Shown: positions 1-7,735 of the stretch, piece after piece | How positions within the stretch are numbered: position 1 is the stretch's first letter | How the letters are laid out: every line of letters begins with the position of its first letter | Assembly: GCF_046054155.1 (NCBI RefSeq) | Contig: NZ_JBEQCT010000003.1 | Span: 186,001 to 250,000 of the forward strand | DNA length: 64,000 bases | Reading direction: 5' to 3' | DNA from: Celerinatantimonas yamalensis | GTDB taxonomy: Bacteria; Pseudomonadota; Gammaproteobacteria; Enterobacterales; Celerinatantimonadaceae | Program-made: the position numbers and the translations under genes | The notes under the pieces: model-generated | The model's input: the letters and a program-made list of their open reading frames with translations, nothing else | Databases searched by the model: none | What the model was told of the DNA's origin: nothing

Positions 1-326
1 AGATGCAAGTAAATGGCTAAAAGTGGGTGTTGTGGCGTCGCCTCGGTTTCCATCGTGAAGGGCACCGGTACCGCGACTGCCAAATAGTGCTGCTCATCGT
101 AAAGATAAACCTGATCGCCGAAATAACCCCGCTTTCGCCCCTGGCAAACTATCACGATACCGGGGTCGTATAGAACTGGGGTACGCGACAAGGGACGATC
201 CGAACGCAGAATGCGTACGTCAGGCAGAGCCGTGAGGTTGTATCCTTCTTCCGGCGCCAGCACCTGGAGCAACGTCACCATGTCCCGCTGTTTAGCAGTC
301 TGCGAAGAGGGAAAAGCCTTTTCCAT
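1..326 (-). CDS. AraC-family transcriptional regulator, N-terminal part (cut by window edge)
   Basis: Reading the minus strand from the ATG at 326 gives about 108 codons that run off the window. The peptide has the conserved stretches of the AraC_N (cupin-like ligand-binding) domain: EGYNLT, LPDVRILRSDRP, LYDPGIVIVCQG and VPVPFTMETEATP. The C-terminal HTH lies outside the window. It is transcribed divergently from the SDR gene at 441 with about 115 bp between them, the usual layout of a regulator beside an oxidoreductase it may control. The family assignment is firm; the inducer cannot be told. Confidence 0.85.
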   Translation of the reverse strand, partial: MEKAFPSSQTAKQRDMVTLLQVLAPEEGYNLTALPDVRILRSDRPLSRTPVLYDPGIVIVCQGRKRGYFGDQVYLYDEQHYLAVAVPVPFTMETEATPQHPLLAIYLH

Positions 327-440
327 GCGATACCAACTGAAATTATTAGAATAGGCAATAATATAAGAATATTGCGCCTAAAATAAGGCAGTACAACAGC
401 GTAATGTGCATTTTCTACTAATACACAGGAGCTATATGTA

Positions 441-1274
441 ATGTCTAACAACAAACTCTTACTTATCACCGGCGTGAGCAGCGGATTTGGCCGTGTGCTG
501 GCTCACGAAGCAATTGCTAGCGGCTATCACGTGGTCGGCACGGTCCGCAGCGAACGGGCTAGGCAAGCGTTCGAAGAACTTGATCCCGCGAAGGCAGTGG
601 GACGTTTACTTGATGTGACCGACTTTGATGCCATTGATGGTGTCGTAGCCGAAATTGAGGCGAACATTGGAGCGATCGACGTTCTCGTTAACAATGCTGG
701 TTACGGCCACGAAGGTATTATTGAAGAATCCCCGCTAGCCGAGATGCGTCGTCAGTTCGATGTGAATGTATTCGGCGCGGTCGCCGTGACGAAAGCTGTG
801 TTGCCATATATGCGCACACGTCGGAGTGGCCACATCCTTAACATCACGTCGATGGGTGGTTTCATCACGATGCCGGGCATTGCCTATTACTGTGGCAGTA
901 AATTTGCGCTGGAAGGTATTTCAGAGGTGCTTGGCAAAGAAGTTAAACCCTTCAACGTTTACGTCACCGCGGTAGCGCCCGGCTCGTTTCGCACTGACTG
1001 GGCTGGCCGTTCGATGGCCCGAACGCCACGCTCAATCTCTGACTACGACGCGCAGTTCGATCCAATCCGCAACGCCCGCGAGGAGAAAAGCGGTCAGCAA
1101 TTGGGTGATCCTCAAAAAGCCGCACGCGCGATGCTGGCTGCAATAGCCAGCGACACGCCACCGGAGCATCTGTTGCTGGGAAGTGATGCGCTGGAGTTGG
1201 TGCGCAGAAAATTGTCGGCGCTTACCGACGAAATCAGTGAATGGGAAGCGCTAACACGCTCAACCGATGGCTGA
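441..1274 (+). CDS. Short-chain dehydrogenase/reductase (classical SDR)
   Basis: This 277-residue NAD(P)-dependent oxidoreductase has the Rossmann glycine motif TGVSSGFG (residues 10-17), the NNAG motif (84-87) and a catalytic Ser137, Tyr150-x3-Lys154 set. Length is normal for a classical SDR. The ATG follows an AGGAG about 10 bases upstream. Its neighbour is a divergent AraC-type gene that plausibly regulates it. The substrate is unknown; SDRs beside AraC_N regulators are common in proteobacteria and usually uncharacterised. Confidence 0.9.
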   Translation: MSNNKLLLITGVSSGFGRVLAHEAIASGYHVVGTVRSERARQAFEELDPAKAVGRLLDVTDFDAIDGVVAEIEANIGAIDVLVNNAGYGHEGIIEESPLAEMRRQFDVNVFGAVAVTKAVLPYMRTRRSGHILNITSMGGFITMPGIAYYCGSKFALEGISEVLGKEVKPFNVYVTAVAPGSFRTDWAGRSMARTPRSISDYDAQFDPIRNAREEKSGQQLGDPQKAARAMLAAIASDTPPEHLLLGSDALELVRRKLSALTDEISEWEALTRSTDG

Positions 1275-1691
1275 AGGTTCAGCACAAATGTGCTCCCCGC
1301 ACATAGACTCGCATGGATCGTGATGTTGAACTTGATTCAGGCTTGGTAGTTCACAACCCGATGCGGGTCGTACTGAACGGTGATGGAGGCTAATTCATAT
1401 TCACTTTATTACGGCAACCTGGGATGTCCGAAGATCAATTCGCGGACGATGAGCAAGCCGTTAACAAAGACCTCCGAACGTTAAAATAGCTTCTAGAAGG
1501 AGAAGTTCCTGAATGAAGCTCAGTGCTTTACTCAAAGAGCTCCTAACAATGCCAAGCAAGGCGACAGATTTTTCGTTGTGGCTTCGCCTTCACTACAAAG
1601 CTGCGCGTGTTGGCGGTGTTATGCAACCGAGTTGCCCACGAACAGTAGACACCGTCTATGTTAGGGAATCCCCTAGCATGGAGGTGCTCGG
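1275..1691. other. Gap of degraded sequence between SDR gene and IS3 fragment
   Basis: No convincing intact gene. A short plus-strand reading frame around 1424-1486 (MSEDQFADDEQAVNKDLRTL, then stop) looks like the C-terminal tail of a lost protein, possibly a flavodoxin-like oxidoreductase, but is too short to assign. A 60-codon open frame at 1513-1695 overlaps the IS start and shows no family features. Confidence 0.4.
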
Positions 1692-2000
1692 ATGAGTCGC
1701 AAGAAGACCCAGGTGTATACCGAAGAGTTTCGTCGGGAAGCCGTCCACAGAGCCGATGAACCTGGTAATACAGCCGCGTCTGTTGCCCTTGAGCTGGGCA
1801 TACATCCCGGCCAGATTTATAGCTGGCGTCGTCAGTTTACTCGCCTCTCTGACAAGCAGTTCAATAGCGTTGATGGCGTCGATTACTCCAAGGCTGGGTG
1901 CGAAGCCATGCGCAAGCTCAAGCGAGAGATGGAGACCTTGAAGAAAGAGAACGAGTTCCTTAAAAAGGTGTCTGTGTACTTCGCGAAGTTCCAAGCGTGA
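1692..2000 (+). CDS. IS3-family transposase OrfA
   Basis: This 102-residue protein has the HTH_Tnp_1 pattern of IS3-family OrfA: YTEEFRREAVHRA, then a helix-turn-helix (VALELGIHPGQIYSWRRQF) and a C-terminal leucine-zipper-like helix (KLKREMETLKKENEFLKK). The stop overlaps a GTG start for OrfB (GTGA), as expected for IS3 elements. OrfA appears intact, but its partner is truncated, so the element should be immobile. Confidence 0.85.
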   Translation: MSRKKTQVYTEEFRREAVHRADEPGNTAASVALELGIHPGQIYSWRRQFTRLSDKQFNSVDGVDYSKAGCEAMRKLKREMETLKKENEFLKKVSVYFAKFQA

Positions 2001-2296
2001 AGTCCGTGCTGATGGGTGCGTTTCGTCAGTCGTATGCCGTTCGGTTGATGTGTCGGGTGCTAGAGGTTTCCGCCAGTGGTTACTACCGCTGGAGGCAGCG
2101 CCCAGTCAGTCCGAGAGCGCAGAGCGGTCACGGAAGCGGCCGGGGGAAGACCTAGGCCAGTTTTAAAGCTCACTATGGCGCTCTCCAGATAGCCCAGAAG
2201 CTGAGCGCAACCGGTGTTCGATGCTCCGTGAACTATGTGGCCGGGATCATGCGGGAGAAGGCTACTCAAGCCCGCAACGGCAAGGCCTTTAAATAC
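1997..2296 (+). pseudogene. IS3-family transposase OrfB remnant
   Basis: Translation from the GTG overlapping orfA gives the typical OrfB start (FRQSYAVRLMCRVLEVSASGYYRW). An in-frame TAG follows at 2153-2155, then HYGALQIAQKLSATG and VNYVAGIMREKATQARNGKAFKY. The frame then breaks into unrelated sequence. The DDE catalytic domain is missing, so the element is dead. Confidence 0.75.
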
Positions 2297-2385
2297 AGTC
2301 GCACTTCAGCGACGGTATAGCCTTGCTTCAGTACTTGCTGAACCGCTTCGTCTTTGAATTCTGCTGGATAATGTTGGCTGCTCAT
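2297..2385 (-). pseudogene. N-terminal fragment of a second IS3-type OrfA
   Basis: On the minus strand from the ATG at 2385 the peptide MSSQHYPAEFKDEAVQQVLK, continuing QGYTVAEV, matches the start of an IS3-family OrfA. It stops abruptly where the first OrfB remnant ends. The abutting, opposite-facing fragments suggest nested insertion or a deletion between two IS copies. Confidence 0.6.
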
Positions 2386-2528
2386 GACAATTCCTCCTAT
2401 GCTCTAATCCTAAGCTAAGATTGTCTATTTCACCGGGGTAAGTTTAATGCGCATAACCGAGTGTCTATTTTTCGTGTGTAGGGCTAGAGAACAATATGTT
2501 AGCTTGGTCCGGGTCATGTTGCCTCGCC

Positions 2529-4895
2529 ATGAGTAGACGATTCCTGTCGCGCCTGTGGGGGGGCCTGCGCCACCGTTGGATCAACGTGCACCATGTTCGT
2601 TTCTGGGTGCTGGTGGCCGTCGCGTTCTACACGCTCGCGGGTTTTTTCCTGGTGCCGTGGCTCGCCGGTTGGATCGCGGAAGACAAGGTGCGAGAGGATC
2701 TTGGTCGCGAGCTTCGCATCGGCGATATCGATTTCAATCCCTACACGTTCACCCTTCAGGTGACCGATTTCGCCCTCGTGGATCCCGACGGCCACGAGCT
2801 CGCCGCTTTCGACCGGCTATCCGTCAACTTTGCGCTGCTCAGCGTTATCAACCAGGCGTGGACCTTCCAGCAGGTACGCCTCGAAGGCCCAGTGGTTCAG
2901 GAGGAACGCTTCGCCTCGGGCGAGACGCGCTTCGCCCGGCTGAAGGATGACGCCGCAGGCGAGCCGGAAGCGACTGGCGAAGGCGGGATGCCGGCGATGG
3001 TGATCCGTCATCTGGATGTTGTGGGAGGAACGATCCGCTTCACGAATCACCTGACCACCGCGTCCGCCCCGTCAGGCACGACCGCCACTGTCGTGGTGCA
3101 AGAATTTTCCCTGTCGCTGGATGATGCCGCCCTGCACGAGAACACCTGGTTTCCAGTCCAATTCGCTGGGCAGCTCAAGGCGGGCGGTGCCTTCTCGTTC
3201 GATGGCGAAATGCGGGTGTCGCCGGCATTCGAGATCAACGGTAGACTGCGCGCGGAGGCGCTGGCCCTGAGTCCGGCCGAGCCTTACCTGCAACAACTCG
3301 CGAGGCTGGCGATCGAGGGCGGGAACCTGAGCCTCAACGGACGACTGTCCGTCAGCGACGATGAGCCCCTGGCCTATCGCGGCAGTGCCGGCGTGGACGG
3401 GCTCAGTCTCGCGCTCCTGGTCCCCGGCGACACCGAGCCGGTGGTGGGCTGGCAAGCCATGGCGATCGAGCAGCTCGACCTGAGCCTGGCGCAGCGTAGC
3501 ATTGAAGCCTCTCGCGTGTCCATCGAGGGCGGCTCCGGCCGGGTCATCATCCACGAGGATAGGACCACGAATTTCAATCGCCTGCTCGTGGCGCACGCTG
3601 AGGGAGATGACCCCGCTCCCGAAGGGGACGACGGCGAAGACGCCGCCCCATTTCGCGTCAGCATCGCCGGCATCATCCTGGCCGACAGTCGTCTCCACTT
3701 CACGGATCAGTCGTTGCCGCTGCCCTTCTCGACGCGCATCCGCAAGCTGAACGGCGAGGTCTCCACACTGGCGTCGGACACAGAGACTCCGGCCGACGTA
3801 CAGCTCGAAGGTCAGGTGGGTGAGAATGGCATGGCGCGCATCGAGGGCTCGATTCACGCCTGGCAGCCGACACGTGACACGAACGTCACGCTGACGTTCC
3901 GTAACCTGATGGTGCCGGACTACTCGCCGTACACAGTCGCCTTCGCCGGTCGCCGGATCGCGGAAGGCCGTATGGACCTCGATCTCGGCTATCGCCTTGC
4001 GGACGGCAAGCTCAAGGGCAGTAATGCGATAGTGTTGCACGATCTGGAACTGGGTGAGAGGGTCGAGAGCCCGGGCGCGATGGACCTGCCGCTCAGCCTC
4101 GCCGTCGCGCTGCTGAAGGACAGAGAAGGCGTGATCCAGATGGATATCCCGGTCACGGGAGATCTCGGCGATCCGCACTTCGAGCTAGGCGGCGCGGTTC
4201 GCAGCGCCATCGGTGACGCGATCAGCAACATCGTCACCGCGCCGTTCCGCTTCCTGGCGGGGCTGATCGGGGCTGGCGATGAGGACCTGCAACGGATCGC
4301 GTACCCGGCGGGCCGCAGCGACCTGACACCGCCGCAGCGCCAGCGCGTCGGGCTGCTCCGCAAGGCTCTCGTAAAGCGTCCGGAACTGACGCTGGAGCTC
4401 GCCGGTCCCTTCGATCCGGATGTGGACGGCCCGGCACTGAAGCGCCAACGCGCCGTCGAGCTGCTCGCCGAGTGGTTGCGCGAGCAGGGACGCAAGGTTT
4501 CGTCCCCGGACCTGACCGCGGAATCGACGCAAGACGCGATGGAGGCGATTTTCTCAAGCGCCTACCCGGAAACCAGCCTGGACGAGGTCCGTGCGCGGTT
4601 TACGCGCAAGCCGGATGAGAACCCGGAGGGCCGCTCGGCGTTCGACGCTGTCGCCTACCGAGCCCATCTCGCCGAGGCGGTGATCGCGGCGCAACCCGTC
4701 GCCGATGCCGATCTCGTGGCACTCGGCCAGGCACGGGCTGCCGCCGTGCGGGAGCGCCTGCTGGCGGATTCATCCGACGGCCCGGAAGAAGGCGGCGCGG
4801 TCGAGCCCGAGCAGGTTATCCTGGCGGAGCCCAGGAAAGTCCAGTCCGAGAACCATGAGCAGGTCGTGATGGAAGTCGGTCTAGCCGTGGACTAA
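2529..4895 (+). CDS. DUF748 / AsmA-like inner-membrane protein (GC-rich)
   Basis: The protein is about 788 residues from the ATG at 2529; an in-frame ATG at 2496 would add 11 residues. A single transmembrane helix near residues 23-46 (FWVLVAVAFYTLAGFFLVPW) is followed by a long periplasmic part with repeated AsmA-like beta segments (DFALVDPDGHELAAFDRLSV; GSIHAWQPTRDTNVTLTFRN). DUF748 proteins belong to the AsmA-like group, associated with the cell envelope and lipid transport. Base composition is far richer in G+C than the DNA to its right. With IS debris upstream this suggests import from a GC-rich gammaproteobacterium. No clear Shine-Dalgarno sequence is seen, so the true start may have been altered at the junction. 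Confidence 0.8.
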   Translation: MSRRFLSRLWGGLRHRWINVHHVRFWVLVAVAFYTLAGFFLVPWLAGWIAEDKVREDLGRELRIGDIDFNPYTFTLQVTDFALVDPDGHELAAFDRLSVNFALLSVINQAWTFQQVRLEGPVVQEERFASGETRFARLKDDAAGEPEATGEGGMPAMVIRHLDVVGGTIRFTNHLTTASAPSGTTATVVVQEFSLSLDDAALHENTWFPVQFAGQLKAGGAFSFDGEMRVSPAFEINGRLRAEALALSPAEPYLQQLARLAIEGGNLSLNGRLSVSDDEPLAYRGSAGVDGLSLALLVPGDTEPVVGWQAMAIEQLDLSLAQRSIEASRVSIEGGSGRVIIHEDRTTNFNRLLVAHAEGDDPAPEGDDGEDAAPFRVSIAGIILADSRLHFTDQSLPLPFSTRIRKLNGEVSTLASDTETPADVQLEGQVGENGMARIEGSIHAWQPTRDTNVTLTFRNLMVPDYSPYTVAFAGRRIAEGRMDLDLGYRLADGKLKGSNAIVLHDLELGERVESPGAMDLPLSLAVALLKDREGVIQMDIPVTGDLGDPHFELGGAVRSAIGDAISNIVTAPFRFLAGLIGAGDEDLQRIAYPAGRSDLTPPQRQRVGLLRKALVKRPELTLELAGPFDPDVDGPALKRQRAVELLAEWLREQGRKVSSPDLTAESTQDAMEAIFSSAYPETSLDEVRARFTRKPDENPEGRSAFDAVAYRAHLAEAVIAAQPVADADLVALGQARAAAVRERLLADSSDGPEEGGAVEPEQVILAEPRKVQSENHEQVVMEVGLAVD

Positions 4896-4920
4896 AAAAT
4901 ACTGCGTATTGATCCTGGTT

Positions 4921-4946
4921 TTCAGCCGTCTTGTTTGGCGGCTGAA
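4921..4946 (+). terminator. Hairpin after the DUF748 gene
   Basis: An 8-bp inverted repeat (TTCAGCCG ... CGGCTGAA) with a 10-nt loop lies 25 bp after the DUF748 stop. There is no strong T-run, so terminator function is only plausible. Confidence 0.35.
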
Positions 4947-4986
4947 CAAATAAGGTCAAACTGATGATTTCCAAGAAAGTCTGCAT

Positions 4987-5301
4987 TTGCATGAGTGGAG
5001 AAAGATTCTTCCCAATGTAGTTGAATACATGGGTAGTCGAGTGGGTTTCTTTTCAATTGAGCAAGAGGATGAAAAGCACTTTTTTAGACGATTCTTCGTC
5101 TCAAGTGAATATCGTAATTTAGGAATAGGAAGTGCCGTCATTTGTAAACTAATCAAAGGATATCAGAGTGTTAATAAGCAACTTTGGTTATCGGTATTTA
5201 TAGGAAACCCGGCTAAGAATCTTTATCTCAGACACGGATTCGAAGTTATGCGAACTACAGAACAATATGAATATATGCGTTGGTCGCCAGAACATATGTA
5301 A
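4987..5301 (+). CDS. GNAT acetyltransferase, N-terminally truncated
   Basis: The 104 residues carry the acetyl-CoA-binding motif A of GNAT enzymes (FVSSEYRNLGIGSAVICKLI) and the C-terminal NPAKNLYLRHGFE region. The first ~50 residues of a normal GNAT are absent. The frame is open upstream to a TAA at 4951 without an ATG, so the nominal start is TTG. An attC-like site follows directly, so this is probably a gene cassette whose left end was lost when it joined the GC-rich segment. Activity is doubtful. Confidence 0.6.
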   Translation: MHEWRKILPNVVEYMGSRVGFFSIEQEDEKHFFRRFFVSSEYRNLGIGSAVICKLIKGYQSVNKQLWLSVFIGNPAKNLYLRHGFEVMRTTEQYEYMRWSPEHM

Positions 5302-5399
5302 CAAGGTAATGTTTGGGAAGTCCAGTTGGCCTGTCCCTGCAACCGCTTTGCGGCGGGCCATAGACTCGCTTACGCTTGTCCCAAATTGTGGTGTTATAT
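5296..5399 (+). repeat. attC-like integron recombination site
   Basis: The site is bounded by ATGTAAC (R'' type, RYYYAAC) at 5296-5302 and GTTATAT (R' type, GTTRRRY) at 5393-5399, which are near complements. Inside them TTTGGGA (5312-5318) and TCCCAAA (5379-5385) form the second complementary pair, as in the L boxes of attC. The site starts inside the stop codon region of the GNAT gene, the normal cassette position. Confidence 0.65.
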
Positions 5400-5489
5400 T
5401 CAGCAATTGGTGTGGTAATTGGTGTTATTTTTGACATATCACCCTTCAGTTTAACTTTATTAATGTATCAAGCTTAAAATGGCAAAAAT

Positions 5490-6221
5490 ATGAATGGTAA
5501 CAATATAGCTCGCCTTTCAAGGTTGACGGCTATTATCACACTGCTACAGACAAAACGGATTCTCACAGCGACAAACCTTGCAGAGAAATTTAACGTAAGT
5601 ATCAGAACAATTTACCGAGATATTAAATCCTTGGAACAATCAGGAATTCCACTTTTCACCGAAGAGGGGAAGGGTTACTCCTTAGTTGAGGGATACACAG
5701 TGCCTCCGGTCATGTTTACCGAACATGAGGCAAATGCCTTGATCACCGTGGAACAATTGATGTTAAAGAGTCAGGACTCTTCATTAAGTAGAGAGTTCGT
5801 ATCAGCTATAAACAAAGTAAAAGCGGTTTTACAATGTTCAGCAAAAAATAGAGCAGAGTTGTTATCTAAACGTATTGCCATGAGCCCAATGATCCGGACT
5901 TCAAATCCAAGTGAATCGCTCATGGTAATCCAGAGTGCTCTTATTTCTTTCCATGTTTTAGAAATAGTTTATCGCTCGCAGAGCGGTGATGAAGAAACCA
6001 TGAGACAAGTTGAACCATTTGCCTTGTATTACAGCCATGAGGAAAACTGGTTGCTGATCGCATACTGTCGATTAAGAAAAGATTTTAGGATGTTCAGACT
6101 CGATAGAATCCTAACAATTAAATTACTCCAACTCAGTTTTGCACCGCACGATCTTAATCTTACAAGTTATTTAGCAAGTAAAGAAAAAAACTTCACTACC
6201 CCTGACATACCCTTGTCCTAG
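5490..6221 (+). CDS. YafY-type HTH/WYL transcriptional regulator
   Basis: This 243-residue protein begins with an HTH_11 (DeoR-like) domain (ARLSRLTAIITLLQTKRILT, LAEKFNVSIRTIYRDIKSLE). A linker (EEGKGYSLVEGYTVPPVMFT) and a WYL-type sensor domain follow (residues ~140-225, with ALYYSHEENWLLIAYCRLR and FRMFRLDRI). YafY-like regulators are often paired with a neighbouring VOC-family gene, and a VOC gene follows 64 bp downstream here. It probably controls that gene; the ligand is unknown. Confidence 0.85.
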   Translation: MNGNNIARLSRLTAIITLLQTKRILTATNLAEKFNVSIRTIYRDIKSLEQSGIPLFTEEGKGYSLVEGYTVPPVMFTEHEANALITVEQLMLKSQDSSLSREFVSAINKVKAVLQCSAKNRAELLSKRIAMSPMIRTSNPSESLMVIQSALISFHVLEIVYRSQSGDEETMRQVEPFALYYSHEENWLLIAYCRLRKDFRMFRLDRILTIKLLQLSFAPHDLNLTSYLASKEKNFTTPDIPLS

Positions 6222-6285
6222 GCTTCTTATATATTCATAGCAGATAAGAGGTTTCACATAAAAAGCTAAAATTTAAGGGGATACT

Positions 6286-6690
6286 ATGAATCTAATCTCA
6301 ATCAGGTTTATTACAGATGATGTGCAAAAACTGACCGAATTTTATGAAAAAGTTATCGGAATAAAAGCGACATTTTATACTAAAGACTTTGCTGAATTGA
6401 AATTTGAAACAGCAACTTTAGCGATTGGTAGCTCAAGAACATTAGCATTTTTTGGCGGTAATGAAATACTAACAGCGGCTCAAAACCGTTCAGCTATTAT
6501 CGAATTTCAAGTGGCTGATGTTGACAAAAGTTACGCAGATCTGGCTGTTTTTTTGAAAGAAATCATCATACAGAAGCCAACGACTATGCCATGGGGGAAC
6601 CGTTCACTTTTGTTTTGTGACCCTGATGGTAATTTAATTAATTTTTTCACACCTGTAACGTCAGAGGCAATGCAAAAATTTGCGAGGTAA
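6286..6690 (+). CDS. VOC-family (glyoxalase/bleomycin-resistance fold) protein
   Basis: The 134 residues have the VOC pattern: ISIRFITDDVQKLTEFYEKV near the start and CDPDGNLINFF near the end. The ATG has AGGGG 8-12 bases upstream. It sits directly after the YafY-like regulator and is probably its target. Substrate and metal use cannot be predicted; the family includes glyoxalases, dioxygenases and antibiotic-binding proteins. Confidence 0.8.
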   Translation: MNLISIRFITDDVQKLTEFYEKVIGIKATFYTKDFAELKFETATLAIGSSRTLAFFGGNEILTAAQNRSAIIEFQVADVDKSYADLAVFLKEIIIQKPTTMPWGNRSLLFCDPDGNLINFFTPVTSEAMQKFAR

Positions 6691-6768
6691 AATAATAAAA
6701 AAACCGAAGTTAAAAAGTACTTCTGTCATAACTATCAGCATCATTATAAAAATGGCTGTTTATTTAAG

Positions 6769-6924
6769 TCACATCATCATTTTAGCTTCTTTTATCCAAC
6801 GACTAAGGATCTGAGCACTCACTTCTAAGTTTCTAGCCGATTCAGAAATGCTGTAATTCTGATCTCTTACTAGTGCAATGGCATCAGGTTTGAATTCTTT
6901 TGAATAGATTTTACGTTTTGTCAT
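6769..6924 (-). pseudogene. IS3-family OrfA fragment
   Basis: The minus-strand 51-residue peptide starting MTKRKIYSKEFKPDAIALVR contains the HTH_Tnp_1 pattern (ISESARNLEVSAQILSRWIK). It then stops early (EAKMMM). The zipper helix and all of OrfB are missing, so this is an IS scar. Confidence 0.65.
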
Positions 6925-6987
6925 TTCAATCTCCAGTTAAATCAATTATGTCTTAACTGGGTTAGTGGAATCAATTAGACCACGTCA

Positions 6988-7212
6988 ATGGACACACTTT
7001 GGTTATCCAATGTCCTTAGCAATAAACAACGTGTCGATGGTAACTACGCTTGGCAACAGTGCATTATTAAGCTTGCTCATCGCATTATTGATATTGAAGT
7101 TCGAGTAGGGAAATTGGCACAAACTAAAGGTAAGGATGCTGAAGTCGAGTAGGCTGTTCCTGCAACAGATGAAGAAATGACTGAAGAAGACTCAGACAAT
7201 CCCGCCAACTAG
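6988..7212 (+). pseudogene. Unrecognised short reading frame with an in-frame stop
   Basis: From the ATG at 6988 the frame reads 54 residues to TAG at 7150-7152, then 19 more codons in the same frame to TAG at 7210-7212 (AVPATDEEMTEEDSDNPAN). The continuous, acidic, low-complexity tail suggests a single gene interrupted by one stop. No family is recognised. It lies between an IS scar and the hipBA promoter. Confidence 0.35.
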
Positions 7213-7278
7213 CCGAATTGGCTCCCATCCCTCAGCCTCTATCAAGGGGGGTATAATATCCTTATTTAGTTACTTTAA

Positions 7279-7401
7279 AGCCATTAAAGCAGTTTAATGT
7301 AACTATTTTAGCATATTAATAGCATTAATTGACAAATTACCTATAAGGTTCTAAATTAAGGATATTAAGCCATTAAATTGGCTTTAGTGTAACTGTTTTA
7401 G
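7279..7401 (+). promoter_or_regulatory. hipBA promoter region with two direct repeats
   Basis: Two similar ~33-bp blocks (7279-7311 and 7368-7401) share AGCCATTAAA and GTAACT(A/G)TTTTAG. Between them TTGACA (7329-7334) and TAAATT (7352-7357), spaced 17 bp, make a plausible promoter. The blocks flank it and are good candidates for HipB operators, fitting the autorepression known for hipBA. Confidence 0.5.
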
Positions 7402-7411
7402 GACTTTAAAA

Positions 7412-7735
7412 ATGAAAAGAATGACCTCCACAGCATTAGCAGAAGAGATCGGTGAGAGATTGAAGCAAGCTCGCCTGAATCGGGACTTCACTCAATCAGA
7501 AGTTGCAGCACTTGCTGGCGTAGCACGTAAAACGGTTCTAAATGCTGAAAAAGGCAAAGTGCAACTCGATATAATGATCGCAATTATGATGGCATTAGAC
7601 TTAACAGAACAGCTAGACCTATTTCTTCCTAAACAAGAAATTTCTCCGTTACAACTGGCGAAATTGCAAGGTAAGAAAAGGCAGAGAGCCTCAGGCCAAC
7701 GCAGCGACAAAAATGAGGAAACCCCCGAATGGTAA
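7412..7735 (+). CDS. hipB: HipB-like antitoxin, Xre-family DNA-binding protein
   Basis: This 107-residue protein has an Xre HTH (IGERLKQARLNRDFTQSEVA, ALAGVARKTVLNAEKGKVQL) and an extended C-terminal tail rich in charged residues. It overlaps the following hipA by a few bases, so the two are co-translated. In known pairs HipB neutralises HipA and represses the operon. The tail ends GlnArg...GluTrp; a C-terminal Trp is also typical of E. coli HipB, where it engages HipA. Confidence 0.85.
   Translation: MKRMTSTALAEEIGERLKQARLNRDFTQSEVAALAGVARKTVLNAEKGKVQLDIMIAIMMALDLTEQLDLFLPKQEISPLQLAKLQGKKRQRASGQRSDKNEETPEW

Noticed and set aside
3072..4178. 368-codon minus-strand frame antisense to the DUF748 gene
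   Set aside because: It lies wholly inside a GC-rich gene where antisense frames stay open by composition. It has no ribosome site or family motif.
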